Below, piece by piece: positions 33,371-42,393 of a stretch of 64,000 nt of DNA. The stretch is from JAPOXR01 sp965116115 (GTDB lineage: Bacteria > Pseudomonadota > Alphaproteobacteria > Rhodobacterales > Rhodobacteraceae): the NCBI GenBank assembly GCA_965116115.1, contig OZ220486.1:744001-808000 (forward strand). The letters are read 5' to 3'. The position numbers and the translations under genes were made by a program. The notes beneath the pieces were generated by a model. The model was given only the letters and a program-made list of their open reading frames with translations. It ran no database searches and was not told the origin of the DNA. Position 1 is the stretch's first letter. The number at the start of each line of letters is the position of its first letter.

Positions 33371-34297
33371 TCACGAGCCGTCGGCAAAGTTGAACTCGGG
33401 CTGTGCTGTGAGGCCCCAATCGAGCGGCCATGCCAAATCCTTTGCTTGCCCCGTGCAGAGTTCGGCCAGCGAGTGGGTCAACATGGACATGACCCGTGAT
33501 ACGGGACTCGATCCCGCCGCCGTCGCTATTGCGCCGTTGACGACCTGCGCCAGTTCCTTCTTGGCTTCCGTTTCGACCTCTCCGGTCCAGTCCTCCCGAT
33601 TGCGCCAGACCGCATGATCCACGAGGGGACGGAAAGGCTCCATCAGATCATCGACCAACTGAAAGGCGTTCAAACGGCTGCGGTGGTGCAAACCCAACCC
33701 TGGCGCAAGACCGGCCCCGACGACGGCGCGGGCCATGGCGGCGCGCACGACCGCATAACCGTAATTCAGATGCGCGTTCAGCCCGTCGCCGTCCGGGTCG
33801 CGCCTGAAGTCGTCGCCCATCAACCTCCGCCAGTAGAAGCGCGCGGCGCGAGCTTCCAGATTGTCCGGGTCGCCGGATCGCACCGACTTTGCCAACCGGG
33901 CAAGTCCGTCGTGGTCGGGATGTCCTGCAATTTCGAGTGCGCGCGCCTGAGCCACGATTTTTTCCATCACCAGCCGCCGCCAGAGTTGTTTGCGTTTGGG
34001 CAGGGACAACGCCGCCTGCGCCGTCAGCCGCGCCGCCTGCTCGAAGTTTCCCGACACCGGCAAGGATAGGGCCACCGGCGCATGGCTGCGGTTGCAGAGC
34101 ACCAGCGGAATCCCGTTATCGGCCAAGGCCGCGACTGCCGACAGGGACAGCATCGCGCCGTGGCCATGCACCAGAACACACTGGATGTCCGACAGCGGTA
34201 CCCGGCCGAGTTCATCGCCGTCGCCGGAAACCTTCAGGCTGCCCCTCGACAGGGAAAGAACCCTGTTGTCGTCGGCGATATCGACGACGCGCCACAT
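33371..34297 (-). CDS. cas1: Cas1 (type II)
   Basis: 308 residues. Metal-dependent integrase that inserts new spacers with Cas2. The N-terminal beta domain (MWRVVDIADDNRVLSLSRG, VLVHGHGAMLSLSAVAALAD) is followed by the helical catalytic domain with EARAARFYWRRLMGDDF (Glu), GLGLHHRSRLNAFQLVDDLMEPFRP (His and acidic residue). It starts 2 bp after the cas9 stop, so the two are translationally coupled. Length and motifs match type II-C Cas1. No csn2 or cas4 gene is present. Confidence 0.96.
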   Translation of the reverse strand: MWRVVDIADDNRVLSLSRGSLKVSGDGDELGRVPLSDIQCVLVHGHGAMLSLSAVAALADNGIPLVLCNRSHAPVALSLPVSGNFEQAARLTAQAALSLPKRKQLWRRLVMEKIVAQARALEIAGHPDHDGLARLAKSVRSGDPDNLEARAARFYWRRLMGDDFRRDPDGDGLNAHLNYGYAVVRAAMARAVVGAGLAPGLGLHHRSRLNAFQLVDDLMEPFRPLVDHAVWRNREDWTGEVETEAKKELAQVVNGAIATAAGSSPVSRVMSMLTHSLAELCTGQAKDLAWPLDWGLTAQPEFNFADGS

Positions 34298-34299
34298 CG

Positions 34300-37200
34300 T
34301 CAGTTGAGGCGCGGGCTGCGCCAGCGCTCGCGGCCGGTTGGATCAAGCAGGATCATCTCCGGCCTGCGGTTATTGAAAGCTGCAACGCTCGCAATTCTCA
34401 CATGCTTCGGCGGCCTGGCCGTCCGTGCCTCCTCAACCGGCACCAACTCCAGGTCGGGGCCCCCGGAAGCGGTGACAGAGAAAGAGACCGTGCGGTAGAT
34501 GCATCGCCGCGAGGCAAGGTCCTTCGGGTCCGCCACCATCTCTATCAGATCGTTCTTCCTGAGGACGAACAGTAGGCGTTCGCCCTCCCGTCGCCAACGC
34601 TCCCTGAAGCTCGGTGTGTTAGCGTCCAAGGTCGAAACAACCTCGATATTCCGCTTCCCGTTGCTATCGACGAAATAGACCAGCCGGTCGTTTCCTCCGC
34701 CAGGATTAGCCTGCCTGGGTTTCTTGCCATGATCCAGCGGGCCTTTGAGAACGCGCAGGGAAACAACCTGGATCCGCATGAAACGGCGACGGCCGGTCTC
34801 CTTGATATATTCTTTCTTCGCCCACTCTGCCCGCGCTTTTTTCCGCCCTCTGTCCGTGCGGGCCTTTTCCAGATCCTCGGGCGGTGCGCTTTCCATCAGC
34901 TCGAGAAGCCTTGCGCGCATCTTCTCCAGGTCGCGGGCCAGATTGTTCCGCAGGGAGGACACGGGGTCGTGGCCGCCCCACCAGAAGCGTGCGCCCTGCT
35001 CTTTCGCCCGTTCCACCTGCTGGATTACATTATCGGGTACGCCAAGCTCTGCTATCTTCTTTGCGTTCAAGCCCTCGGAAATCGAGACATGGTCCCGGGC
35101 AACATATTGACCGGGTTTGCCCGGCACTTCGCATATCAGACCATAATTCGTCGCCTTGTGCAGTTGGCCTCGCGGATCGTGATCGGCCTTCACCACCACG
35201 GCGGTGGCGGGCGGTTTACCTGACACACCCTCGGACCTCCGGCCTTCCATAAAGGCTTTTACTGCTCCCCGAAACCCGTCTTGCCAGCACATCCCGACGC
35301 TATCGAAATGCGTTTCGGCGTAGCGAATTTGGGCCAGAATGTCGCTGGCGCTTTCGCCATCTGTGTTGCGCGCCGCCAGCGTCTGGAGGCGCTGTACATC
35401 GCTTTTGGTTGTGCAGGCGGCAACGATCGCGTCCAGCAAGTGGTGTCGGTGGTCCCAGCGCACTTTGTCGGCGCGTTTGAGTCTCGCTTGCCTTTCTGCA
35501 AGATTTTCGCCGTCCTTGGGAGGTTGTATATCAGCGGTGTCGAGACGTTCCTCATCCACCATTATGTCCCGGATCACAGTATGGAGGCCCCATAAATAAC
35601 GGAGGTTCGATGTAATTCTGCCGTTCAGGCTGATGATGCCGTTAGGGTCGGTGCAAACGCAAGACAGATAACGCGCCGCCATTCTTGCGATATAGCGTGT
35701 ATCGTTGAGGAACCGGCGTTCGAATTCGTCTTGGTTTTTGTAACACTCCATTGCGTCTTCTTTGAAACGCCAATATACGCCGCCGCCGCGTTTCTTTGCG
35801 CGCTTGAGGATATGCGCATATTCTTTGCCCTTATATCCGCTGCTGAATGCCTCGAAAGGAGGCCGCTTGCGTTTGAACTGATTGGCCTCCTTGAATGCCA
35901 AAGCCAGATTGGCGATGCCGTCGTCTCCGGTTGTAGCGTATGGCAGGATATGATCGATCTCAACCGACCCATCGAAGAGGTGCTCCATGCAGATCGATTC
36001 TCCCGTGTACAGGCATTCTCCGTCCTGCATTCTATGGAGTCTCATTCGTTTCAAGTCTTCTGGCTTAAGTTTCCGCTTATGGGCGCCCAGAGCTTCGATG
36101 TGCGATTCGTTCTCCTTGCGATTTTTGAGATTCTCCTTTTCGGCGTTCTCGCGTTCCTCGGCGCTTTTGTTCAGGTCGCGGGCCAGTTCGATGCAAATTT
36201 TTGCAGGCTTGCCATAGAGTTTCAGATAATTGTTGGCGGTCTTGCGTAGCTGGTTGAGCGCCACATGAACGACCGGATTCGGAATGCGGCCGAGGCGGGC
36301 TTCGTCCGCGTCTCCGGGGGCGGCGCTCCCGCCGACGCACCACCCTTGCAGGACTTCACCGTAATAAGGTAGCTGGTCGAGGTTTGGCGGCTCCCGATCA
36401 GGAGATTCGAGTCCGGCCTGCTGTTCCGCTTCGTAGTGCGTGATAACCTCGGCTTCAAGTTCCGCCAGCAGCTTACGGGTCGCTGTCTCACCGGCGGCGG
36501 AATAGGCAGCGGGCAGGCGCGCATCCGAAAGCGCTTGAATGGCGTCCGGCGGTAGGCCGAGCGCTTTTAATTCTGTGCTCAACACCTCCTGTTCGTCTTC
36601 GGTGCGGACAATATCTGCAATCTTCTCACGCTGGTCCTCGTCGAAACCCCGCCATTGTTCGAGCGCATCCGCTTTGCTCATGGCGGCGGCAAGCGGATGG
36701 CCCTTGAGTTCGCCGGTTGTCTTTCTGCCCTTGCGGCGGATATCCAGGCTGGTCATGTCGGCCAGCGCATCGCGCCCCAAACCCAGCGTTTTGCGCACTG
36801 CCGCAGCCGTCAAGTCCTTCCCGTCGAGCAGCAGGGAGGCGAGGCGGTCGCGCTGCGCCATGTCCAAGGGCTGATCCGCGGCCGTGCGTGACGATATCAG
36901 GCGCAGATTGTTCACTTCTTCATAGACGCGCTTGCGCTGGAAAAGGTCGCTGCCGCGCGGCAACCGGGTTTCGACCTCGCCGTCGGCATCGCGGACGCCG
37001 TAACGGCATTTGCCGACAGGCGGCGCTTTCGGCTCTGCTTCCCAAAACACCATGTTACTGAGCTTTTCGCAATCTTCGTTCGTCAGCGCCTGGTGATACG
37101 GCTGCTGGGCTTTCAGCAAGGCTTTCAGTTCTTTTCGCACCATGGCGCGGGTGAAGACCGGCATACCCTCGCGGTCTTTTGACAACCGTGTCCGGCCCGT

Positions 37201-37749
37201 GTCCCCGGCATCGCGCATCAGCAGTTGCGAGGGGTGGGCATCGCTATCCAGTTCCAGTTCTTTACCGAGTTCGGCGAGCTTACTTTTGGTTTCGTTCGCC
37301 GTTTCCGCCATCTTCTTGCGGTCGTTGTCGTTTTTCCCTTGCTGTCCGGCCTCGGAGTTTTCCTTGAGGCCCCGCGTCAAGCGTTGGCCCCGGTTTTTCG
37401 CAATATGCAGGATGGCGCGGGCCAGATCACCGGCTCTCAGGCGATCTTTCAGTCCCTTCGCCCTCAGACGGACCCGCGAATTATTGCGCTTCGAGGGGCT
37501 GTCGGAGAAGCCGGGACCGAGGTTGAGCAGGCGAACGAGTTCCGCGCGCAGCGCCTTTACCCGCTTGGCGCGGCGCCGGTATTGCGTCCGCATGGACTTA
37601 TGGCGCGTCCGCTCCGCCCCGCCTGTGGGCGCGGGATAGACGAGCGCAACACCGTCTATCAGCTGTGCCGGGCGATTCGCCGAATCCAGCTCGATGACTG
37701 CGAAGCCGAGGCTGGCAACGCCGACATCGATTCCCCATCCTATCTTCAT
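34300..37749 (-). CDS. cas9: Cas9, type II-C-like RNA-guided DNA endonuclease
   Basis: 1149 residues. Catalytic motifs by position: RuvC-I GWGIDVGVASLGFAVIE with Asp8; arginine-rich bridge helix at about 54-80 (RTQYRRRAKRVKALRAEL); RuvC-II PAKICIELARDL with Glu521; HNH SVEIDHILPYATTGDDGIAN with His600 and a later Asn623; RuvC-III VRWDHRHHLLDAIVAAC with His770 and Asp773. All nuclease residues are present, so the protein should be active. It is shorter than Streptococcus pyogenes Cas9 (1368) and slightly longer than Neisseria Cas9 (1082), as in other alphaproteobacterial II-C enzymes. A C-terminal PAM-interacting region of about 300 residues follows. It is the first gene of the operon; a tracrRNA is transcribed divergently from its upstream region. 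Confidence 0.97.
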   Translation of the reverse strand: MKIGWGIDVGVASLGFAVIELDSANRPAQLIDGVALVYPAPTGGAERTRHKSMRTQYRRRAKRVKALRAELVRLLNLGPGFSDSPSKRNNSRVRLRAKGLKDRLRAGDLARAILHIAKNRGQRLTRGLKENSEAGQQGKNDNDRKKMAETANETKSKLAELGKELELDSDAHPSQLLMRDAGDTGRTRLSKDREGMPVFTRAMVRKELKALLKAQQPYHQALTNEDCEKLSNMVFWEAEPKAPPVGKCRYGVRDADGEVETRLPRGSDLFQRKRVYEEVNNLRLISSRTAADQPLDMAQRDRLASLLLDGKDLTAAAVRKTLGLGRDALADMTSLDIRRKGRKTTGELKGHPLAAAMSKADALEQWRGFDEDQREKIADIVRTEDEQEVLSTELKALGLPPDAIQALSDARLPAAYSAAGETATRKLLAELEAEVITHYEAEQQAGLESPDREPPNLDQLPYYGEVLQGWCVGGSAAPGDADEARLGRIPNPVVHVALNQLRKTANNYLKLYGKPAKICIELARDLNKSAEERENAEKENLKNRKENESHIEALGAHKRKLKPEDLKRMRLHRMQDGECLYTGESICMEHLFDGSVEIDHILPYATTGDDGIANLALAFKEANQFKRKRPPFEAFSSGYKGKEYAHILKRAKKRGGGVYWRFKEDAMECYKNQDEFERRFLNDTRYIARMAARYLSCVCTDPNGIISLNGRITSNLRYLWGLHTVIRDIMVDEERLDTADIQPPKDGENLAERQARLKRADKVRWDHRHHLLDAIVAACTTKSDVQRLQTLAARNTDGESASDILAQIRYAETHFDSVGMCWQDGFRGAVKAFMEGRRSEGVSGKPPATAVVVKADHDPRGQLHKATNYGLICEVPGKPGQYVARDHVSISEGLNAKKIAELGVPDNVIQQVERAKEQGARFWWGGHDPVSSLRNNLARDLEKMRARLLELMESAPPEDLEKARTDRGRKKARAEWAKKEYIKETGRRRFMRIQVVSLRVLKGPLDHGKKPRQANPGGGNDRLVYFVDSNGKRNIEVVSTLDANTPSFRERWRREGERLLFVLRKNDLIEMVADPKDLASRRCIYRTVSFSVTASGGPDLELVPVEEARTARPPKHVRIASVAAFNNRRPEMILLDPTGRERWRSPRLN

Positions 37750-37785
37750 CCAAAGTCCTCCGACAGTCGCGGTCGCAAGAATATG

Positions 37786-37814
37786 TTGACTTGTACGCCG
37801 AACCTATGTAAGTA
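37786..37814 (+). promoter_or_regulatory. Probable tracrRNA promoter
   Basis: TTGACT at 37786-37791, 17-bp spacer, TAAGTA at 37809-37814. The predicted start falls at about 37821, immediately before the anti-repeat. Confidence 0.6.
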
Positions 37815-37820
37815 TTTGTC

Positions 37821-37945
37821 GCTGTTTTGGAGAGCAGCGGCAACAACCGTAGTAACTGCTTACAGTTACACTACAGTAAGGCAGTCTTCCAAGAAAGGCT
37901 GCCAGACGAATATGGGGAGAGCTTCGGCTCTCCCCTCTCGTTTCT
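37821..37945 (+). ncRNA. tracrRNA
   Basis: The anti-repeat CTGTTTTGGAGAGC (37822-37835) pairs perfectly with repeat positions 10-23. After a bulge AGCGG, CAACAACCGT (37841-37850) pairs imperfectly with the first ten repeat bases, giving the lower stem. Then follow GTAACTG-CTTA-CAGTTAC (37852-37869), a GGCAG/CTGCC stem (37880-37903) and a GC-rich terminator hairpin (37914-37935). The layout, with anti-repeat, bulge and two or more 3' hairpins, is that of Cas9 guide co-factors. It lies divergent to cas9, about 70 bp from its start. RNase III processing with the crRNA is expected from the family. Confidence 0.9.
37914..37944 (+). terminator. tracrRNA terminator
   Basis: GGGGAGAGC-TTCG-GCTCTCCCC (9-bp stem, UUCG tetraloop) followed by TCTCGTTTCT, a moderately U-rich tail. 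Confidence 0.85.
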
Positions 37946-38563
37946 AAGGGTGATTATATACTTGATTGCCCAAAATTAACATCATCCCTTCGTTTTTTCG
38001 TCTTCGTAACCATTATCATAAAGCGAATGATGAACCGCCCGGTGCAGCCGTCCGGCTGCTTGGAAGACGACTCGCCGCACCGCATGATTATCCAGAAACC
38101 TGTCGATTACGTGGAGGCCTAGACGGTCGTTTCTGAACCGGCGGTCAACGCCGGCGGCATGCACGTAGATCGTGTCTTCTGATCAAGAACATGTGAAAGG
38201 CTTCCCGGCATGAAGATGACCAGCGTTTTAGGCCGGAAGCATCGCTGAGGCGCCGGGATCATTCCGGCGTTTTTAAAGGCTTGGAAAGCTGCTGTTGCGC
38301 TCATGTTGCATTGTTGTCAAAATGCCGCTGGCCGGCCCGTATACCGAGTCTTTCGGCATACGTCTTTTCTGATCCGGCCGTTTGACAGTGACAGGCCATG
38401 CGGCTCGACTGTCTTGCCTGAGCCGAATGGCGTGGAATAAGTTTCCGCAGCCTGGCTCACGCTGCCATTAGAAGAAGGTCAGTGCGCCTATGTATGCAGT
38501 TCCCTTTGAAATCTCTCGGATTGCGGCGGCAGACGTTCGCCGTCGCAACCGGAAACACAAGCC
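37946..38563. other. About 600 bp without a recognisable gene between tracrRNA and asd
   Basis: Small frames on both strands lack motifs. No CRISPR-associated gene, anti-repeat copy or IS end was seen here. Confidence 0.45.
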
Positions 38564-39586
38564 GTGAGTTACAGAGTCGCGGTCGTCGGCGCGACCGGCA
38601 ACGTCGGGCGGGAAATGATCAAGATTCTGGCGGAGAGGCGTTTCCCGGTGAGGGAGATCGCAGTTCTCGCCTCCAGCCGGTCGCTGGGCGCCGAAGTCGA
38701 TTTCGGCCAGCGCACGGTCGTGGCCGATGATTTGGAACAGTTTGATTTTGACGGATGGGATATCGCGCTCTTCGCCGCCGGATCGGGTCCGGCGCAGGAG
38801 TTCGCGCCGCAGGCGGCCGACAACGGCTGCATCGTCATCGACAACTCGTCGTTTTTCCGCTACGATCCGGAAATTCCGCTCATTGTCCCCGAAGTCAATC
38901 CTGATGCGGTGGAACAGGTCCGTAACCGCAACATCATCGCCAACCCGAATTGTTCGACCGCGCAGATGGTGGTGGTGCTGGCGCCGTTGCATGCCCGCGC
39001 GCGGATCCGGCGGGTTGTCGTGTCAACTTATCAGTCAGTGTCGGGATCCGGAAAAGCCGCTATGGACGAGCTCTGGGAACAGACACGTTCCATGTATACG
39101 GTGGGTGATGAACTCGAACCCGAAGTCTATCCCACGCGGATAGCCTTCAATGTGATTCCGCACATCGACCGCTTCCTCGACGACGGTTCGACGCGGGAAG
39201 AATGGAAAATGGCGATCGAAACCAAGCGGATTGTTGATCCGTCGATCGAAGTCACCGCGACATGTGTCCGGGTGCCGGTCTTTGTCGGCCATTCCGAAGC
39301 GGTCAATATCGAATTTGAAGAGCCGCTGGGAGCGGATGAGGCGCGCGGAATTCTTCGCGCGGCGCCGGGGTTGATGGTGATCGATGAGCCCCGGAACGGC
39401 GGATACGCCACTCCGAAGGACAGTGTCGGCGAGTCCGCGACCTATATCAGCCGCATCCGCGACGATCCGACAGTCGCGAACGGGTTGAATCTGTGGTGCG
39501 TGTCCGACAATCTCCGCAAGGGCGCGGCGCTGAATGCGGTGCAGATCGCGGAACTCGTCGGCCGCAGAATTCTGCGCGGCGGTTGA
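38564..39586 (+). CDS. asd: Aspartate-semialdehyde dehydrogenase
   Basis: 340 residues from a GTG. It reduces aspartyl phosphate to aspartate semialdehyde with NADPH, the branch point to lysine/diaminopimelate, threonine and methionine. Motifs: VAVVGATGNVGREMIKIL (NADP fold), IIANPNCSTAQMVVVL with the nucleophile Cys, STYQSVSGSGKAAMDELW, and CVRVPVFVGHSEAVNIEF with substrate-binding Arg and catalytic His. Complete and of normal length. It starts a run of well-preserved same-strand housekeeping genes, 28 bp before the aminopeptidase. Confidence 0.96.
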   Translation: MSYRVAVVGATGNVGREMIKILAERRFPVREIAVLASSRSLGAEVDFGQRTVVADDLEQFDFDGWDIALFAAGSGPAQEFAPQAADNGCIVIDNSSFFRYDPEIPLIVPEVNPDAVEQVRNRNIIANPNCSTAQMVVVLAPLHARARIRRVVVSTYQSVSGSGKAAMDELWEQTRSMYTVGDELEPEVYPTRIAFNVIPHIDRFLDDGSTREEWKMAIETKRIVDPSIEVTATCVRVPVFVGHSEAVNIEFEEPLGADEARGILRAAPGLMVIDEPRNGGYATPKDSVGESATYISRIRDDPTVANGLNLWCVSDNLRKGAALNAVQIAELVGRRILRGG

Positions 39587-39614
39587 ATTCCGGATAACGG
39601 TCAGGATCTGATCC

Positions 39615-41000
39615 GTGTCGGCATTGCCGGAATTCGCGCCTGAAGGCGAAAAAACGGTGCCCATTCATTTGGTGCGCCGGTCTGATCTGGCGGACTTGAA
39701 TGAGACTGCAGGAAGTCTGGCCGCCAACTGGGCGCGTTCGACCGGTTTCAGCGGCAGGGCCGGTCAGGTGCTCAAAGTTCCGGACGCATCCGGAAATCTG
39801 GCGGCGGTCCTGGCCGGCGATCCGCGCGGAGGCGACCTTCCTGTCCCGAGGTTTTTCCTCGCCGGCGTGTTGCAGAAACTCGAAACCGGCAGCTATCGTC
39901 TGGAAGCGGGTCTCACATCCGAGGAGCGGGATGAAGCGGCATTGGCTTCATTGTTCGCGCAGTACCGGTTCGACCGCTTCTCGGAGCGCAAAGGCTGCGG
40001 CGCGAGGCTGGCGCTTCCCGAAGGCTGCGACCGGGAACGCCTGACAGCTGTCGCGGCCGGTGAATTCATGGCGCGCGATCTTATCAACGCGCCGGCGTCC
40101 GGTCTCGGTCCGGCCGAGTTGGAATCCCGCGTTGCCGCCTTGGCGGACGCGAACAACGCCGGTTTCCGTGTGACGGACGGCGATGATCTTGAGAGATCGT
40201 TCCCGCTCATTCACGCAGTGGGCGCCGCAGGCCGCGGGCCGCGTCTTCTGGATTTTCAATGGGGAAACGACGGACCGAAACTGACGGTGGTCGGAAAGGG
40301 CGTGTGTTTTGACACCGGCGGTTTGAACATCAAGCCCGGCCGCGCCATGGGGCTGATGAAGAAGGATATGGGCGGCGCAGCCGTGGCCATAGGTCTTGCC
40401 TGCACGATCATGCGCCTGAAGCTTCCGCTCCGGCTGCGCCTGCTGATACCGGCGGTCGAAAACGCCGTGTCGGGCAACGCCATGCGGCCGGGAGACGTGC
40501 TGAATTCACGCTCCGGCATCACGGTCGAAGTCTCTAACACCGACGCCGAGGGCCGCATGGTGCTGGCTGATGCGATCAACTGCGCTGAGGAGGAACGGCC
40601 TGATCTGCTGGTGACTCTTGGCACGCTGACCGGCGCTGCCAGAACAGCGCTGGGCCCGGCCATTGTTCCTTTCTACACGGACAACGACAGTTTCGCCGGC
40701 ATTCTCGAACAGGCGTCCCGCCGGGCGCGTGATCCGGTCTGGCGCATGCCGCTTTGGCGCGGTTACGAGAGCATGCTCGAATCGGACATCGCCGACTGCG
40801 TGAACGCGTCTGACACCGGGTTCGCGGGATCAATAACCGCCGCCCTTTTTCTGAGCCGATTCGTGCGGCGGCCCGGCCATTGGGCCCACTTTGATCTTTA
40901 CTGCTGGCAGAACCGGTCAGAGCCCGGACTGCCGAGAGGCGGGGTCGGTCAAGCGGCGAGGGCGCTTCTTGAGGCTCTGCCGGAGGCGCTGAACCTATGA
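39615..41000 (+). CDS. M17-family leucyl aminopeptidase
   Basis: 461 residues from a GTG. A two-zinc cytosolic aminopeptidase: the metal and catalytic region reads VVGKGVCFDTGGLNIKPG, MKKDMGGAAVAIGLA (catalytic Lys and metal Asp) and VSNTDAEGRMVLADA (the M17 signature NTDAEGRL). The C-terminal part AHFDLYCWQNRSEPGLPRG is typical of the alphaproteobacterial form found next to NlpC/P60 genes. Its stop overlaps the start of the next gene by ATGA (40997-41000). Probable role: peptide turnover, possibly of cell-wall peptides with its neighbour. Confidence 0.93.
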   Translation: MSALPEFAPEGEKTVPIHLVRRSDLADLNETAGSLAANWARSTGFSGRAGQVLKVPDASGNLAAVLAGDPRGGDLPVPRFFLAGVLQKLETGSYRLEAGLTSEERDEAALASLFAQYRFDRFSERKGCGARLALPEGCDRERLTAVAAGEFMARDLINAPASGLGPAELESRVAALADANNAGFRVTDGDDLERSFPLIHAVGAAGRGPRLLDFQWGNDGPKLTVVGKGVCFDTGGLNIKPGRAMGLMKKDMGGAAVAIGLACTIMRLKLPLRLRLLIPAVENAVSGNAMRPGDVLNSRSGITVEVSNTDAEGRMVLADAINCAEEERPDLLVTLGTLTGAARTALGPAIVPFYTDNDSFAGILEQASRRARDPVWRMPLWRGYESMLESDIADCVNASDTGFAGSITAALFLSRFVRRPGHWAHFDLYCWQNRSEPGLPRGGVGQAARALLEALPEALNL

Positions 41001-41830
41001 CAGATCCGCGGATGACACCGGCCAACGGCAGGGTCGCTGCGGCCGAGCTCAAGGGACAGGTCGCGGCCGACCGTTATACGGAGGGGCAGTGGCGTCAGTG
41101 CGGAGCACCGGTCGCGGATCTCTGCCCGCGGCCCGGCGGTCCTATCAGCTGCCAGATTCTGTTCGGCGAGAGATTCAGGGTTCTGGAAGACCGTTCAGGC
41201 TGGTCTTTCGGACAGTCGGAGAGGGACGGGTATGCGGGCTATGTGAAATCCGTTTCGCTCGGAGAGCGCGCGCCGCGCACGCACTGGGTGAAGTGCGTGT
41301 CAACCTGGTCCTACCCGGGGCCGGATATCAAGACCGCGCCGCGCGGCTGGTATCCTTTCGGCGCCCGGCTGGAAGTCAGGAAGGAGACGCCGTCATTCAT
41401 TGAGGCCGCGGGCGTCGGCTTTGTGCCCGCTGCGCATGTCTATGACAAAAGCGGACGGCCTTCCGATATCCCCGGCCTGGCCCGCTTGTTTCTGGGGCTG
41501 CCGTATCTTTGGGGCGGCAACGGGCCGCTTGGAATCGACTGTTCCGGCTTGGTTCAGATGGTGCTCAAGGCGGTCGGGCACGGCTGCCCGCGGGATGCCG
41601 ACATGCAATGGCGATGGATGAATCGCGACGTCGCCGAGTCCGATGCCGGACCGGGTGATTTCGCGTTCTGGGACGGGCATGTCGGGATTCTGGATAAGGG
41701 CCGGAGACTGATCCATGCGACGGCGCATGGAATGCAGGTGCTGAGCGAACCGTTCGAGGCGGTCAGGCAGAGGATCGCGGACCGCCGCGAGGCCGGGTTT
41801 CTGGGCTTCGCGCGCCCGCCGCGGGCTTGA
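40997..41830 (+). CDS. NlpC/P60-family cysteine peptidase
   Basis: 277 residues. Two SH3-like segments (GERFRVLEDRSGWSFGQSE and YPFGARLEVRKETPSFIEA) precede the catalytic domain: LPYLWGGNGPLGIDCSGLVQ with the nucleophile Cys, PGDFAFWDGHVGILDKG with the His, and a third polar residue in LIHATAHG. Such enzymes cut gamma-D-Glu-diaminopimelate bonds in peptidoglycan peptides. No signal peptide is visible, so a cytoplasmic recycling role is likely. It is translationally coupled to the M17 aminopeptidase, a pairing common in Alphaproteobacteria. Confidence 0.93.
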   Translation: MTDPRMTPANGRVAAAELKGQVAADRYTEGQWRQCGAPVADLCPRPGGPISCQILFGERFRVLEDRSGWSFGQSERDGYAGYVKSVSLGERAPRTHWVKCVSTWSYPGPDIKTAPRGWYPFGARLEVRKETPSFIEAAGVGFVPAAHVYDKSGRPSDIPGLARLFLGLPYLWGGNGPLGIDCSGLVQMVLKAVGHGCPRDADMQWRWMNRDVAESDAGPGDFAFWDGHVGILDKGRRLIHATAHGMQVLSEPFEAVRQRIADRREAGFLGFARPPRA

Positions 41831-41870
41831 GCCAGGGTCTCTAATGAATCAGCGGCGGGAGCCGGCCGGG

Positions 41871-42224
41871 TCAGGTCACCACGCGCAGCATTCCGGCTTC
41901 GAAAAACCGCATGACCTGCCGCAGATCGTTGCCGCGACGGAATATGCGGCCGTCCATTCCGACGATCTGATACATGGCCCGCCGGCTCCGGAGGTGAGGC
42001 TGTTTCTCAATCCTGTAAAGCGGAAAGTCAGCGGAATGCCGGAACACCGAAAAGACCGCTGTCCGGGCAAGATGCGAGATGCCGTAATCGCGCCACAGGC
42101 CTTCGGCCACCATTCTGCCGTAAGTGGCCAATACTATGTTCAGTTCTTCTTTGCTGAAACTCGTCACGGAATGGGAATCGGTGTTCAGAGCCTGGCCGGA
42201 CAGGGGTTTCTCATTGACCGTCAT
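41871..42224 (-). CDS. DUF2794 family protein
   Basis: 117 residues from the ATG at 42224 (MTVNEKPLSGQ). The body VTSFSKEELNIVLATYGRMV, AEGLWRDYGISHLARTAVF, SVFRHSADFPLYRIEKQPH and GRIFRRGNDLRQVMRFFE follows DUF2794, a small alphaproteobacterial family without known function. Oppositely oriented to its neighbours. The family's distribution is one of the better taxonomic hints in the window. Confidence 0.85.
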   Translation of the reverse strand: MTVNEKPLSGQALNTDSHSVTSFSKEELNIVLATYGRMVAEGLWRDYGISHLARTAVFSVFRHSADFPLYRIEKQPHLRSRRAMYQIVGMDGRIFRRGNDLRQVMRFFEAGMLRVVT

Positions 42225-42393
42225 GGCAGCATGTCTGACGGCTGATCGGCAGATGTGCAAGCGAAAACGTCAATCTCTGCCGACAGCGCGGCGTCCGCTC
42301 ACGGCATGCGGCCCGCATCTATGAAACCAAGCCTGAAAGCGCTACGGATCCGGGCAGGGAGAATCTCGGGAACGTTCAACTTCGCAGTGATTG

